A stretch of 64,000 bases of DNA, taken from assembly GCF_001653755.1 (NCBI RefSeq), contig NZ_CP015125.1, positions 1,560,501-1,624,500 on the forward strand. Reading direction: 5' to 3'. Numbering within the stretch: position 1 is the first letter of the stretch; each line of letters starts with the position of its first letter. The notes below the pieces were generated by a model. The model saw only the letters and a program-made list of their open reading frames with translations. It did not search any database and was not told the origin of the DNA. Both the position numbers and the translations under genes were made by a program. Positions 8,955 through 17,417 of this stretch are shown here, piece after piece. This stretch comes from Dokdonia donghaensis DSW-1. GTDB lineage: Bacteria; Bacteroidota; Bacteroidia; Flavobacteriales; Flavobacteriaceae.

Positions 8955-10199
8955 ATGCGTATTATTTGTCTAGTGTTTTTTGCTTTAATTATTATTACTT
9001 CTTGCAAGGAGTCTAATCAAACGGAAGTTGTACCGGTAGTAGAGCAGTCAGCTGTAGAAACGGCTACTGCCAATGCATCACTCACTGCGATACAACTACC
9101 TTCTACAGGGAAGTCTCATTTGCCTAGACTAAAGGCAAGTGGCGGTAAATTGCATATGACTTGGGTGGAGCAAGAAGGAGATACGGCAATTTTAAAATAT
9201 GCTAGTTACGATAGTGCCAAGTGGAGCCAACCTAGAACCATTATATCTGGAGATAATTGGTTTGTAAACTGGGCAGATTTTCCAGCCCTAGGAGTAAATG
9301 GTGATTATGTGCTCACTAATATCTTAGAAAAATCTGCAGAGGGCACTTATGATTATAATATAAAGCTTCAATTGTCAAAAGGCGATGCGATTATTAAAGA
9401 TGATTTCCTACTCAATACAGATGGCGTAGATGCAGAGCACGGTTTTGTATCTATACAAGCGTATGATGGAGGTTTTTATGCTACTTGGCTTGATGGTAGA
9501 AACACAAAAAACGAAGACAAGAGTAAAAACCAAATGACGCTCCGCAATGCCTACATAGATTTAGCGGGAAATATAACGCAAGAAACAGAGATAGATAGTC
9601 GCGTTTGTGACTGCTGTAATACAGCAACGGCTATTACAAATAATGGACCGGTTGCCGTCTACAGAGATCGCTCAGACACCACACCAGAGATACGAGATAT
9701 GGCAATCGTGCGATGGGTAGATGGAGCGTGGTCAAAGCCTATGGTTATAGGTAATGATAATTGGGAACTTAACGGTTGCCCTGTAAACGGACCTGCAATA
9801 GCAACCAAAGAAGAAAATGTGGTGGTGAGCTGGTTTACTGCAGAGGGTGATGCTCCTAGAGTGCTCACGGCTTTTTCAAATGATAATGGAGCCTCTTTTG
9901 GAGGTGCAATCCGTATAGATAACGGAAACGCAATAGGTAGAGTAGATACAGATTTTATGAGTGATGGAAGCGCTCTCATCTCGTGGTTAGAACCAATGGG
10001 TGAGAACGTAGTGCTTCAAGTAGCCCGAGTGTATGTAGATGGCACACACGATGCCCCAGTGACAGTAACCAATACCTCTGCCGAACGACAAAGCGGCTTC
10101 CCACAACTAGAGGTTGTAGGCGATGTAGTATATGTCGCCTGGACAGATCTTAATGGTGACAACAGCGAGGTCAAGATGGTACGCTTTGAGATAAACTAG
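8955..10199 (+). CDS. BNR/sialidase-like beta-propeller lipoprotein
   Basis: Lipoprotein of 414 residues with signal peptide and lipobox (TSC, Cys17). The body is made of repeated beta-strand units of the type 'L.vvGd.vYVAWtD..g....v' near residues 60-80, 145-190, 275-310 and 375-410. That is typical of BNR or sialidase-like propellers that read out glycan binding. A CDCC cluster sits near residue 217. The enzymatic residues of true sialidases are not evident, so a binding role is as likely as catalysis. It has its own putative promoter and stands alone. Confidence 0.7.
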   Translation: MRIICLVFFALIIITSCKESNQTEVVPVVEQSAVETATANASLTAIQLPSTGKSHLPRLKASGGKLHMTWVEQEGDTAILKYASYDSAKWSQPRTIISGDNWFVNWADFPALGVNGDYVLTNILEKSAEGTYDYNIKLQLSKGDAIIKDDFLLNTDGVDAEHGFVSIQAYDGGFYATWLDGRNTKNEDKSKNQMTLRNAYIDLAGNITQETEIDSRVCDCCNTATAITNNGPVAVYRDRSDTTPEIRDMAIVRWVDGAWSKPMVIGNDNWELNGCPVNGPAIATKEENVVVSWFTAEGDAPRVLTAFSNDNGASFGGAIRIDNGNAIGRVDTDFMSDGSALISWLEPMGENVVLQVARVYVDGTHDAPVTVTNTSAERQSGFPQLEVVGDVVYVAWTDLNGDNSEVKMVRFEIN

Positions 10200-10210
10200 T
10201 CTAGCTTTCC

Positions 10211-10286
10211 CAATAACAAAACTTACCCACAACAGTGCCCCTCTTCCAAGAGGGAGTCAGGGAGATGTCCGCAGGAGTGAGTTAAC
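10211..10286. repeat. 76-bp direct repeat, copy A
   Basis: First of two near-identical ~76-bp units offset by 106 bp. Each contains a hairpin CCCTCTT/AAGAGGG followed by a shared GTCAGGGAGATGTCCGCA segment. No open reading frame is present. Confidence 0.85.
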
Positions 10287-10316
10287 TAGAATTTTCCATA
10301 CAAACCCTATCCATCA

Positions 10317-10392
10317 AAATAACGCAACCTACCCATTACAGTGTCCCTCTTTCAAGAGGGAGTCAGGGAGATGTCCGCAAGAGTAAGTAAAC
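10317..10392. repeat. 76-bp direct repeat, copy B
   Basis: Second copy, ending at the bidirectional terminator. The CCCTCTTTCAAGAGGG hairpin is retained. It looks like a dispersed flavobacterial intergenic element, though this window shows only the pair. Confidence 0.85.
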
Positions 10393-10424
10393 AAAAAAAT
10401 GCCCTGAAATACAGGGCATTTTTT
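10393..10424. terminator. Bidirectional terminator
   Basis: AATGCCCTG at 10398-10406 pairs with CAGGGCATT at 10412-10420. An A-run lies on the left and a T-run on the right, so it can serve both the lipoprotein gene and the M14 peptidase gene that converge here. Confidence 0.8.
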
Positions 10425-10444
10425 CGTTTTAGTAAGTATTTAGT

Positions 10445-12934
10445 CTACAACCTAAACTTTCCATTATTAGTCAAGAAAATAGCATTGGTGAAGAATAACT
10501 TTCCATTATGCCAGAACGCTCTAAAAAGTGGGTCGTCTACCATATAGATAATGCTCCCGCGCCCCATACGTTCTTCTCCAAAAATAAGAGAGTTACTTAG
10601 TTTTCCTTTTGCCGTTTCTCCTGCAAATCCTGCTACATTCTCTACCTCTTCAGGTATCCACGCTACGTTATAACCGCGGTCCAGATATGAGTAGGAGTTG
10701 CTTCCTAGCTTTAAACTGTAGTACGTGTCTGGATAGCCAAAAGCCATAGGGTGTGTCGTATCTACTTTAGTCTTAAAGATAGAACCTGTGATAAAGTTTG
10801 TGGTACTTGCATTCTCACGATCTGCATATGGAGTTAGGTTTTCTTTCTTGTCACCTTTTTCGGTATCGCTGTTGCTGGTATTTCTTTTTATTGAAAATCC
10901 AGATTTTCCAGCAAGGCTTCCTACAGCGTTTGCTAGTGCAATCACTTTACCTCCACCACGCACAAAGTCTTTAACCTTATCAAGGTTACTTTCATTAAGT
11001 ACGCTTCCGTACCAGCCGCTAGGCATCACCAGTACATCAAATTCATCAAGATTTACACGCCCTAGCTTATCTGCATTTATAGAAGTCACTGGGTACTGTA
11101 ATGTCTGTTCAAAAAAGTACCACGTAGCTCCATAACTCAATGATGAGGTTGCATCTCCTTTAAGTAATGCAATCTTTGGCGGATTGATAAGCTTCACTTG
11201 TGATGACCCAAAGTCTGGTCCAGAGCTTGCAAATGATGTAGAAGTAGCGGTAAGGGTTCTGTTATGCTTTCGCGAAAGCGTACTTAACACCTCATTAAAA
11301 TCTTCACGTCCCATATTATCACTTTTAGTAATAATTAAAGAACCGCGCTCGTAAGAAACTCCATTATTTACAAAGGGTTGCTCGCTAAAACGTACTCTAA
11401 TGCCTTCCTTGAGAAGTCCTGCAAGAAACTGTGCATCATCAAGACTACTCCACTTCCCGATGTAGCCTGCTACATTTGTGCTAGTTACGGTTGTGTTTGT
11501 TTTAAAAGGGCTAGCAGCAGTTGCTTTTACTAGAGAGGTACTTGCCACGGCATTAAGACCGTAGGCGTGTGGTAAACTCCACGCGGTGATATCATAGGTG
11601 AGTGGCGTGCTTAGTTTTGCATCTGGCTCAAAGAGGGCTTTTACCATCTTTCCTTTTGGCTGGTCGGTACTTATCACCATTGCGGTGTCATAGCTCATAC
11701 TGCCCTGAGCGTTTGAGGTGTAGTTAAAGCCTGTTGCCTTTCCGTTTGAGGCAAAGCCATAGCTTATCTCGTGCTTGTCCATTAGGTCGGCTAGTGCTTT
11801 GAGATTATCTACATTACCAGAAAGTACGTAGCTTTTATACTTGAGATTGTTGTTATTAAAGTATGCTTTAAACTCTGAGTTGAGTTTTGCAGCATTTTTT
11901 ACAGAAATCTCTACGGTAGAGAGTCCTGTGGTTTTGTGATGTGCTACACGATCTACTAGTGTGAGTTCATAACCTCGGTCTGTATGAATACCTAAACCGG
12001 CACGACCGTGACCCGCCTGCTCATAGGTCATCCCTATTGCTCCCATAAAGGTAGGGTAGGTGTCACCGTAAGAAGGGTAGAGTAAGTCAAAACTCTCTCT
12101 TGTAAAAAACAGCCAACCTTCCTTATCAAAATAGCGCGCGTGATTTGCTCCTATCTGCGTTTGGAAATCTTCTTGCCAGTCTGTGATAATCTCGTGAAAA
12201 GGTTCTGCAGCCGGGGCAAAATAGTAAGGATTGTTTATGCCCTGCTCGTGAAAATCTACGTGCACGTGTGGCATCCACTTGTTATATACCTTTAATCGCT
12301 GTTGTGACTCTACTTGTGAAGCCCACGCCCAGTCGCGGTTAAGGTCAAAAAGGTAGTGATTAGGTCTTCCTCCTGGCCACGGCTCATCGTGCTCTGCAGC
12401 TACCTGTGCTGGGTCGTAAGGTGTAGACGCTACTTGGTTAAACCAGTTTGCATAGCGATCACGCCCATCTGGATTTACGCAAGGATCCATAATGATCACG
12501 GCATCTTTTAACCATTCTTTTTTTGACGTAATTAACTCATACAGTGTCACCATAGAAGCCTCTGTAGATGAAGCTTCATTACCGTGCACGTTATAAGAAA
12601 GCCAGACTATTGCCTTGTCTGCCGTACCAAAGTTGCCGGTGGCAATACCCGTTTGCTCAAGGTTTGCCTTGCGTATATTTTCTAGATTGCTATGGTTTGC
12701 GCTTGTGGTAATAACGGCATATGTAAGAGGTCTACGCTCGTTTGTTTTACCGTATTCTTGATAGGTGACTAGGTCACTATTTTCGGCTACGTGTTCAAAG
12801 TAGCGCACCACGTCTGCGTGTCGTGAGAACTGTGTTCCTATCTCATAACCCAGAAATTCTGATGGAGATTGTACTTGAGCGGTAAGTAATGTTGTGAGAA
12901 ATAAGGCGACAAAAAAGCTGTAGATTCTGAGCAT
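10445..12934 (-). CDS. Secreted M14 zinc carboxypeptidase-like protein
   Basis: Metallopeptidase of family M14 with a Sec signal peptide (MLRIYSFFVAL, then TAQ cleavage near residue 20). Zinc-site motifs are visible: HGNE (first His and Glu) near residue 117, the substrate-binding LNRDWAW motif near 200 and the third ligand His in VDFHEQG near 225. The C-terminal ~400 residues resemble a class-I glutamine amidotransferase-like or helper domain ('DVLVMPSGWYG', 'GGGKVIALANA') of unknown role. The ATG at 12934 is preferred to the longer frame because it gives a proper signal peptide; 829 residues. It carries a palindrome copy coding LSRKH at 11265-11280. Confidence 0.87.
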   Translation of the reverse strand: MLRIYSFFVALFLTTLLTAQVQSPSEFLGYEIGTQFSRHADVVRYFEHVAENSDLVTYQEYGKTNERRPLTYAVITTSANHSNLENIRKANLEQTGIATGNFGTADKAIVWLSYNVHGNEASSTEASMVTLYELITSKKEWLKDAVIIMDPCVNPDGRDRYANWFNQVASTPYDPAQVAAEHDEPWPGGRPNHYLFDLNRDWAWASQVESQQRLKVYNKWMPHVHVDFHEQGINNPYYFAPAAEPFHEIITDWQEDFQTQIGANHARYFDKEGWLFFTRESFDLLYPSYGDTYPTFMGAIGMTYEQAGHGRAGLGIHTDRGYELTLVDRVAHHKTTGLSTVEISVKNAAKLNSEFKAYFNNNNLKYKSYVLSGNVDNLKALADLMDKHEISYGFASNGKATGFNYTSNAQGSMSYDTAMVISTDQPKGKMVKALFEPDAKLSTPLTYDITAWSLPHAYGLNAVASTSLVKATAASPFKTNTTVTSTNVAGYIGKWSSLDDAQFLAGLLKEGIRVRFSEQPFVNNGVSYERGSLIITKSDNMGREDFNEVLSTLSRKHNRTLTATSTSFASSGPDFGSSQVKLINPPKIALLKGDATSSLSYGATWYFFEQTLQYPVTSINADKLGRVNLDEFDVLVMPSGWYGSVLNESNLDKVKDFVRGGGKVIALANAVGSLAGKSGFSIKRNTSNSDTEKGDKKENLTPYADRENASTTNFITGSIFKTKVDTTHPMAFGYPDTYYSLKLGSNSYSYLDRGYNVAWIPEEVENVAGFAGETAKGKLSNSLIFGEERMGRGSIIYMVDDPLFRAFWHNGKLFFTNAIFLTNNGKFRL
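11265..11280. repeat. Dispersed palindrome, exact 14-mer copy 5 (in M14 gene)
   Basis: The 14-base core GCTTTCGCGAAAGC is exact; one outer base of the 16-mer differs. Coding read on the minus strand is STLSRKH. Confidence 0.95.
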
Positions 12935-13055
12935 TTGGTTGGTTTTAGCAAAAGCTAAAGCTATAAAAAGAGCTCGCCGCAAATCAGCGTTTTAACGTTT
13001 TTTTGGGAAAACTCGCAATTTATCAGAATTATCTTTACTATCTAAACCATAATTT

Positions 13056-14651
13056 ATGCCAACCGACTGTCTGCCGTATCGAGAAACGGGGTATTTTTCT
13101 AATCTTATCACAAACTATCTAGATCAAGAAGAAGCACTTAAGCCCTTTTATCACAGATTTCCCACAGCAGATAATCTTATCAAACAGGCAGCAGAGAAGG
13201 GAGCGAGTTTTAGCCCGCTTTCGCGAAAGCGTTTATATGATTCCCTCATCGCGCAATATAAAAATACAAACACCTCTGCCGAGACACAGCTCAACCTAGA
13301 GCATCTTGCCAGCGAAAATACCTTTACCATCACCACAGGGCACCAGCTCAATTTATTTACGGGGCCGCTTTACTTCTTATATAAAATCATTTCTGTCATT
13401 AACCTCTGCAAGGAGCTTAAAGAGAAAAATCCAGACCGCAATTATGTGCCTATTTACTGGATGGCGACAGAAGATCACGATTTTGACGAGATTAACTACT
13501 TCAATTTTCAAGGTAAAAAAGTACAGTGGAATCGTGAAGACGGTGGCGCCGTGGGCGAACTCTCAACCGATGGACTGGCTGAGGTACTAGCATTATTCAA
13601 AACACAGCTGGGGACTTCAAGAAATGCGGAGTACCTCTCAAAACTTTTTAGTGACGCCTACCTCAATCACGATAACCTGGCAGATGCAACGCGCTATCTG
13701 GGCAACGAGCTTTTTGGTGAGTATGGGCTTGTCATTGTAGATGGTAACGACGCGGGGCTTAAAGAATTATTTGCGCCTTATGTACAACGAGAATTGCTAG
13801 AGGGCGTGTCGCACGCAAAGGTGACACAGCAAACCGAGCAGCTCACTGCGCTAGGCTACCCAGAACAAGTGCACCCTCGTGAGATTAACTTGTTCTACAT
13901 CACAAAAGGCATCCGTGAGCGTATTATCAAAGTGGATGATATGTATGTGGTAAATGATACAGATATCCGCTTTCGCGAAAATGAGATACTCGACGAGCTT
14001 GCTAAGCACCCAGAACGGTTCTCGCCTAACGCCTTGCTGAGACCACTTTTTCAAGAAGTGATTTTACCGAATCTCTGCTATGTAGGTGGAGGTGGAGAGC
14101 TGGCATACTGGTTCCAGCTCAAAACATATTTTGATGAAGTGGGAGTTCCATTTCCAGCGCTATTACTTCGTAACTCGGCACTAATACGTACAGAAAAGCA
14201 ACGCAAAAAGGCCGAAAGTCTTGGCGTGTCGTTGCCAAATTTATTTCTAAAACAAAACGAACTTATCAACCGAAAGGTGCGTGCCATCTCAAATATAGAG
14301 ATAGACTTTTCTGCACAACGCAGCTTCTTAAAAGAGCAGTTTAAAGCAATGCACTTACTAGCCGAAGAGACAGATGCTAGTTTTATAGGAGCCGTAAAAG
14401 CCCAAGAAATAAAACAACTCAAAGGTTTAGAAAACTTAGAGAGTAGATTGCTGCGCGCACAAAAGCGTAAACTAAGCGATCACGTACAACGCCTAGTAGA
14501 TTTACAAAACGAAGTATTCCCAATGCAAAGCCTGCAAGAAAGAAATACCAACTTCTCACAGTTTTATCTAGAATTTGGCGAGCAACTCATCCCTGAGTTA
14601 GTAAATGCGCTGGAGCCGCTAGGCGGCGAGTTTACGGTGGTTACTTTGTAG
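13056..14651 (+). CDS. bshC: Putative bacillithiol synthase BshC
   Basis: BshC (YllA) adds cysteine to GlcN-malate in the last step of bacillithiol synthesis in the cytoplasm. The characteristic segment TTGHQLNLFTGPLYFLYK lies near residues 93-110, and the YWMATEDHDFDEI motif near 133-145; both are typical of the family. A C-terminal coiled-coil region spans roughly 395-500. Length is 531 residues, the usual size. It starts at ATG 73 bp after a divergent M14 gene. It contains one exact palindrome (LSRKR near residue 56) and one degraded copy (RFRENE near 306). Confidence 0.92.
   Translation: MPTDCLPYRETGYFSNLITNYLDQEEALKPFYHRFPTADNLIKQAAEKGASFSPLSRKRLYDSLIAQYKNTNTSAETQLNLEHLASENTFTITTGHQLNLFTGPLYFLYKIISVINLCKELKEKNPDRNYVPIYWMATEDHDFDEINYFNFQGKKVQWNREDGGAVGELSTDGLAEVLALFKTQLGTSRNAEYLSKLFSDAYLNHDNLADATRYLGNELFGEYGLVIVDGNDAGLKELFAPYVQRELLEGVSHAKVTQQTEQLTALGYPEQVHPREINLFYITKGIRERIIKVDDMYVVNDTDIRFRENEILDELAKHPERFSPNALLRPLFQEVILPNLCYVGGGGELAYWFQLKTYFDEVGVPFPALLLRNSALIRTEKQRKKAESLGVSLPNLFLKQNELINRKVRAISNIEIDFSAQRSFLKEQFKAMHLLAEETDASFIGAVKAQEIKQLKGLENLESRLLRAQKRKLSDHVQRLVDLQNEVFPMQSLQERNTNFSQFYLEFGEQLIPELVNALEPLGGEFTVVTL
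13216..13231. repeat. Dispersed palindrome, exact copy 6 (in bshC)
   Basis: Perfect copy within bshC coding PLSRKR. Confidence 0.95.
13968..13983. repeat. Degraded palindrome (in bshC)
   Basis: Thirteen bases match from the left (CGCTTTCGCGAAA), then the right arm differs. It codes RFRENE. Confidence 0.7.
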
Positions 14652-14658
14652 GGGGGAG

Positions 14659-15051
14659 ATGAGAGAAGAAGCTATCAAAAAATGCTATTTGAGATTTGGT
14701 GTTTTGAATTTCGTCTTTTCATTAATTATTTTACTTGTAGCCAGGGATATAATATTATTAGAGCGTTTTTTTACAATGATAGCTATAAACCTAGGTTACC
14801 ATATGCTTTATTGGTTTTATGTCAAGTTGTATGATTTTTACATAAAATTGGAGGGTTCTTTTGAAAAAAGCTTTTGGTATTTTGGAATAAAATTTTTTAT
14901 AGTTTTCGGCTTTGTTTCAAGTTTAATTATTGCATTTACGTTTGTCTATAATTTTTTTATAGTTAAAGATTATGCTACTCTAACTGCTATTTGTGTCCCA
15001 ATAGGGCTTTTTCTTGGAGTCCTACTTGTGCAGATGAAACTAGAAAAATAA
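14659..15051 (+). CDS. Small hypothetical membrane protein
   Basis: Unrecognised protein of 130 residues with four predicted membrane spans (about 10-28, 38-55, 73-95 and 105-123). Its ATG is 8 bp after the bshC stop and preceded by GGGGGGAG, an unusually strong purine-rich site for this genome. It is more AT-rich than bshC, and poorly conserved in appearance. It is probably cotranscribed with bshC. Confidence 0.65.
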   Translation: MREEAIKKCYLRFGVLNFVFSLIILLVARDIILLERFFTMIAINLGYHMLYWFYVKLYDFYIKLEGSFEKSFWYFGIKFFIVFGFVSSLIIAFTFVYNFFIVKDYATLTAICVPIGLFLGVLLVQMKLEK

Positions 15052-15054
15052 TTT

Positions 15055-15576
15055 TTAATTTTTGATCTTTTTCCCGTTTACAAACTTGATGATCATTGGA
15101 TTTCCATTATCATTTATGCAAAATTCTTCACCATCTTTCTTTCCGTCTGTATAAGGACATTTATATATTAAAGTAGTATCCTTATGTCTTGTGACTAAAG
15201 TCTTTTTAAAATTAGTGTCGTAATAAGTCCTTTCAGTGAATTTACCATCCTCATTAGTTGTATAGCGAATTCTTTCCTTTGGTGCTAGTGGATATTTCTT
15301 ATAGTAGAAAACATTTTCAGCAAGTCTTCTATGACTTTTATTATAAAATAATTTCCATTCTAGAAGAACACCATTCTTATATATCTCTTCTGCAACAATA
15401 TGACCATTTCCGTTTTTTCTAAGTTTTTGTGCAACACCAGTAAATAGCTCATCATTATAGCCTTGATATGCAAGATTGTTATCAAAATATATCTCTTTGA
15501 CAGATAAAGTGTCTTGAGAGAATACATTTTGATAACCTACAATAAGTAGAAAAATAATTATTAAACGTAACTTCAT
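15055..15576 (-). CDS. Secreted MORN/YwqK-like repeat protein
   Basis: Protein of 173 residues with a signal peptide ending near FSQ (residue 21). The body shows short repeats of the type 'y..g...E..fY..g....' (EIYFDNN, EIYKNG, LFYNKS, RIRYTTNEDGKFTERTYYD) and a terminal DGKKDGEE..IND.GN, like MORN/YwqK-type repeats. No catalytic motif is seen. It is convergent with the gene before it and lies directly downstream of trmL. Confidence 0.6.
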   Translation of the reverse strand: MKLRLIIIFLLIVGYQNVFSQDTLSVKEIYFDNNLAYQGYNDELFTGVAQKLRKNGNGHIVAEEIYKNGVLLEWKLFYNKSHRRLAENVFYYKKYPLAPKERIRYTTNEDGKFTERTYYDTNFKKTLVTRHKDTTLIYKCPYTDGKKDGEEFCINDNGNPMIIKFVNGKKIKN

Positions 15577-15578
15577 AT

Positions 15579-16031
15579 CTATAAATTCAACTGCCTAATC
15601 CCCTCATAAGCCACAATTCCCACGGAATTTGCGAGATTTAAACTTCTGATGTGCTCGCTAAATAATGGGATTTTATAAAGTTGGTCGGGGTGTTTTTCGG
15701 TGATTTCTTTTGGGAGGCCTTTAGATTCTTTTCCAAAGACGAGAAATAGGTCTTCTTCAAAAGGAATGTCATAATGTGATTTTGTGCCGTGACTTGAGAG
15801 AAAGGCCATTTTCGCGAAAGCGTTCTTCTCAAAAAAATCTTCTATACTATCATAATACTGTACGTCTAGATGCTGCCAGTAGTCAAGACCTGCGCGTTTA
15901 AGGCGGGTGTCGTCTATCTCAAAACCAAAGGGTTTTACAAGGTGCAACTTGCAGCCAGAACCGAGGGCAAGCCTACCTATGTTACCTGTGTTGTTTGGGA
16001 TTTCTGGATTGATGAGTACAATATTGAGCAT
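15579..16031 (-). CDS. trmL: tRNA (cytidine(34)-2'-O)-methyltransferase TrmL
   Basis: SPOUT-family methyltransferase that methylates the ribose of the wobble base of certain Leu tRNAs. It begins MLNIVLINPEIPNNTGNIGRLA and shows the SPOUT knot motifs LVFGKESKGLP near 101-111 and IPLFSEHIRSLNLANSVGI near 123-141. The ATG at 16031 gives 150 residues, the family size; the frame is open further upstream. It is divergent from the Omp85-like gene. A degraded palindrome falls in the AFAKM region. Confidence 0.92.
   Translation of the reverse strand: MLNIVLINPEIPNNTGNIGRLALGSGCKLHLVKPFGFEIDDTRLKRAGLDYWQHLDVQYYDSIEDFFEKNAFAKMAFLSSHGTKSHYDIPFEEDLFLVFGKESKGLPKEITEKHPDQLYKIPLFSEHIRSLNLANSVGIVAYEGIRQLNL
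15807..15822. repeat. Degraded palindrome (in trmL)
   Basis: 14 of 16 bases match the palindrome; two left-arm bases differ. The coding read is AFAKM. Confidence 0.7.
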
Positions 16032-16154
16032 AATAGCTTGCTTGATGGGATGTATGGTGTATAAATGGTGTGAGATACTAATGTTATCACAAAAACTAAA
16101 GCTTGTCACGGGCTAAAACCGCCGTCTACAGTATCTTTACCCAAAAATAGCATT

Positions 16155-17330
16155 TTGAGAGTAAACTACTTCCCCCAAAAATTGATATATCTTATTGCCA
16201 TCGTACTTTTTACGGTAGGTAATACACAGACGGCACAGGCACAGGATTTTGAAAAAATTAAAGAGTTTTTTACGTTTCACCCTAACCACAAGGCCGTTGC
16301 AAAAGATAGTACTTTATATGCATCTAAGTTTATAGCGGCACCAGTAATGAGCTACAGCCCGGAGACAAATTTTGCCTTTGGGACGGGTGCAAAATATCTA
16401 TTTAAATTTAACGGTAGTGGGGAGGAGACGCGTGTGTCTAATATGCCTATCACGCTGCAGTACACGCTTAATAGTCAGTTTTTTGTTTATTCTGGATTTG
16501 AGATTTTTACAAACCAAGAGAAGTGGGTGATAGAAGGTAATATCCTTTTTCAAAATTACCCAAGACTGTTTTATGGTTTTGGCACAAACTCACCAGAAAG
16601 TGCAGAGGAGGAGTATAATTATTACCAGTTGCTAGTGGAGCCTATCTTTTTAAAACAGGCTTTTACACGTTACCTTTTTGTAGGTGCAGGTGTACGATTT
16701 AATCACATTTACTCGGTTGATATAGAAGAGGGCGGACTTATAGATCAAACTAGACCTACGGGTTATGATGGGTCTACATCACTAGGTGTTGAAGTAGCTG
16801 CACTGTATGATAACAGAAATAATGTGCTTAATGCTCAAAATGGGTGGTACCTCGAGACGACGAGAGGTCAATATTTTGAGGCGCTAGGAGGTACACATAA
16901 TTTTGATTTGACACGTTTTGATTTAAGACATTATACAAAGCCATTTGCAGATAAAGATGATATTATTGCCTTCCAGATGGTGGGAAGATTTACGCGTGGT
17001 GACTTACCGTTTTCTGAGTTTTCTTTTCTTGGAGGTAGTGAGATTATGCGTGGTTATAGAGAAGGTCGTTATGTAGGTAGAGATTTGCTAGCAAGCCAGG
17101 TAGAATATAGAAAGACGTTTAAGAACTCTCGTTTTGGTGCTGTATTATTTGCTGGTGGAGGTGATATCTATAATGATGTGAGCGATTTTCAGTTTAAGAA
17201 CTTAAAACCTACCTATGGAGGTGGTCTTCGTTTTATGATAGATAAGGAAGAGCGTCTCAATCTTCGTTTTGATGTAGGTTTTGGTAGAGGATCTAGTGAG
17301 TTTTACTTGGGGATTGCAGAGGCATTTTAA
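16155..17330 (+). CDS. Omp85-superfamily outer membrane barrel protein
   Basis: Outer membrane beta-barrel of the BamA/TamA (surface antigen D15) superfamily without recognisable POTRA domains. A signal peptide ends near AQA-QD (residue 29). The hallmark barrel motif appears as SFLGGSEIMRGYREGRY near residues 293-310, and the chain ends with a short strand ending in Phe (YLGIAEAF), as expected of an outer membrane barrel. The start is TTG at 16155 since no nearby ATG gives a signal peptide. Precise role (lipid or protein transport) is unknown. Confidence 0.82.
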   Translation: MRVNYFPQKLIYLIAIVLFTVGNTQTAQAQDFEKIKEFFTFHPNHKAVAKDSTLYASKFIAAPVMSYSPETNFAFGTGAKYLFKFNGSGEETRVSNMPITLQYTLNSQFFVYSGFEIFTNQEKWVIEGNILFQNYPRLFYGFGTNSPESAEEEYNYYQLLVEPIFLKQAFTRYLFVGAGVRFNHIYSVDIEEGGLIDQTRPTGYDGSTSLGVEVAALYDNRNNVLNAQNGWYLETTRGQYFEALGGTHNFDLTRFDLRHYTKPFADKDDIIAFQMVGRFTRGDLPFSEFSFLGGSEIMRGYREGRYVGRDLLASQVEYRKTFKNSRFGAVLFAGGGDIYNDVSDFQFKNLKPTYGGGLRFMIDKEERLNLRFDVGFGRGSSEFYLGIAEAF

Positions 17331-17417
17331 TAGCTAGCAGCTAGTGTAATTTGCATCATTTTATTTTTAGAGATAGGAACAAAATTTCTATATTACTCTG
17401 AAAATAATCTAGATACG

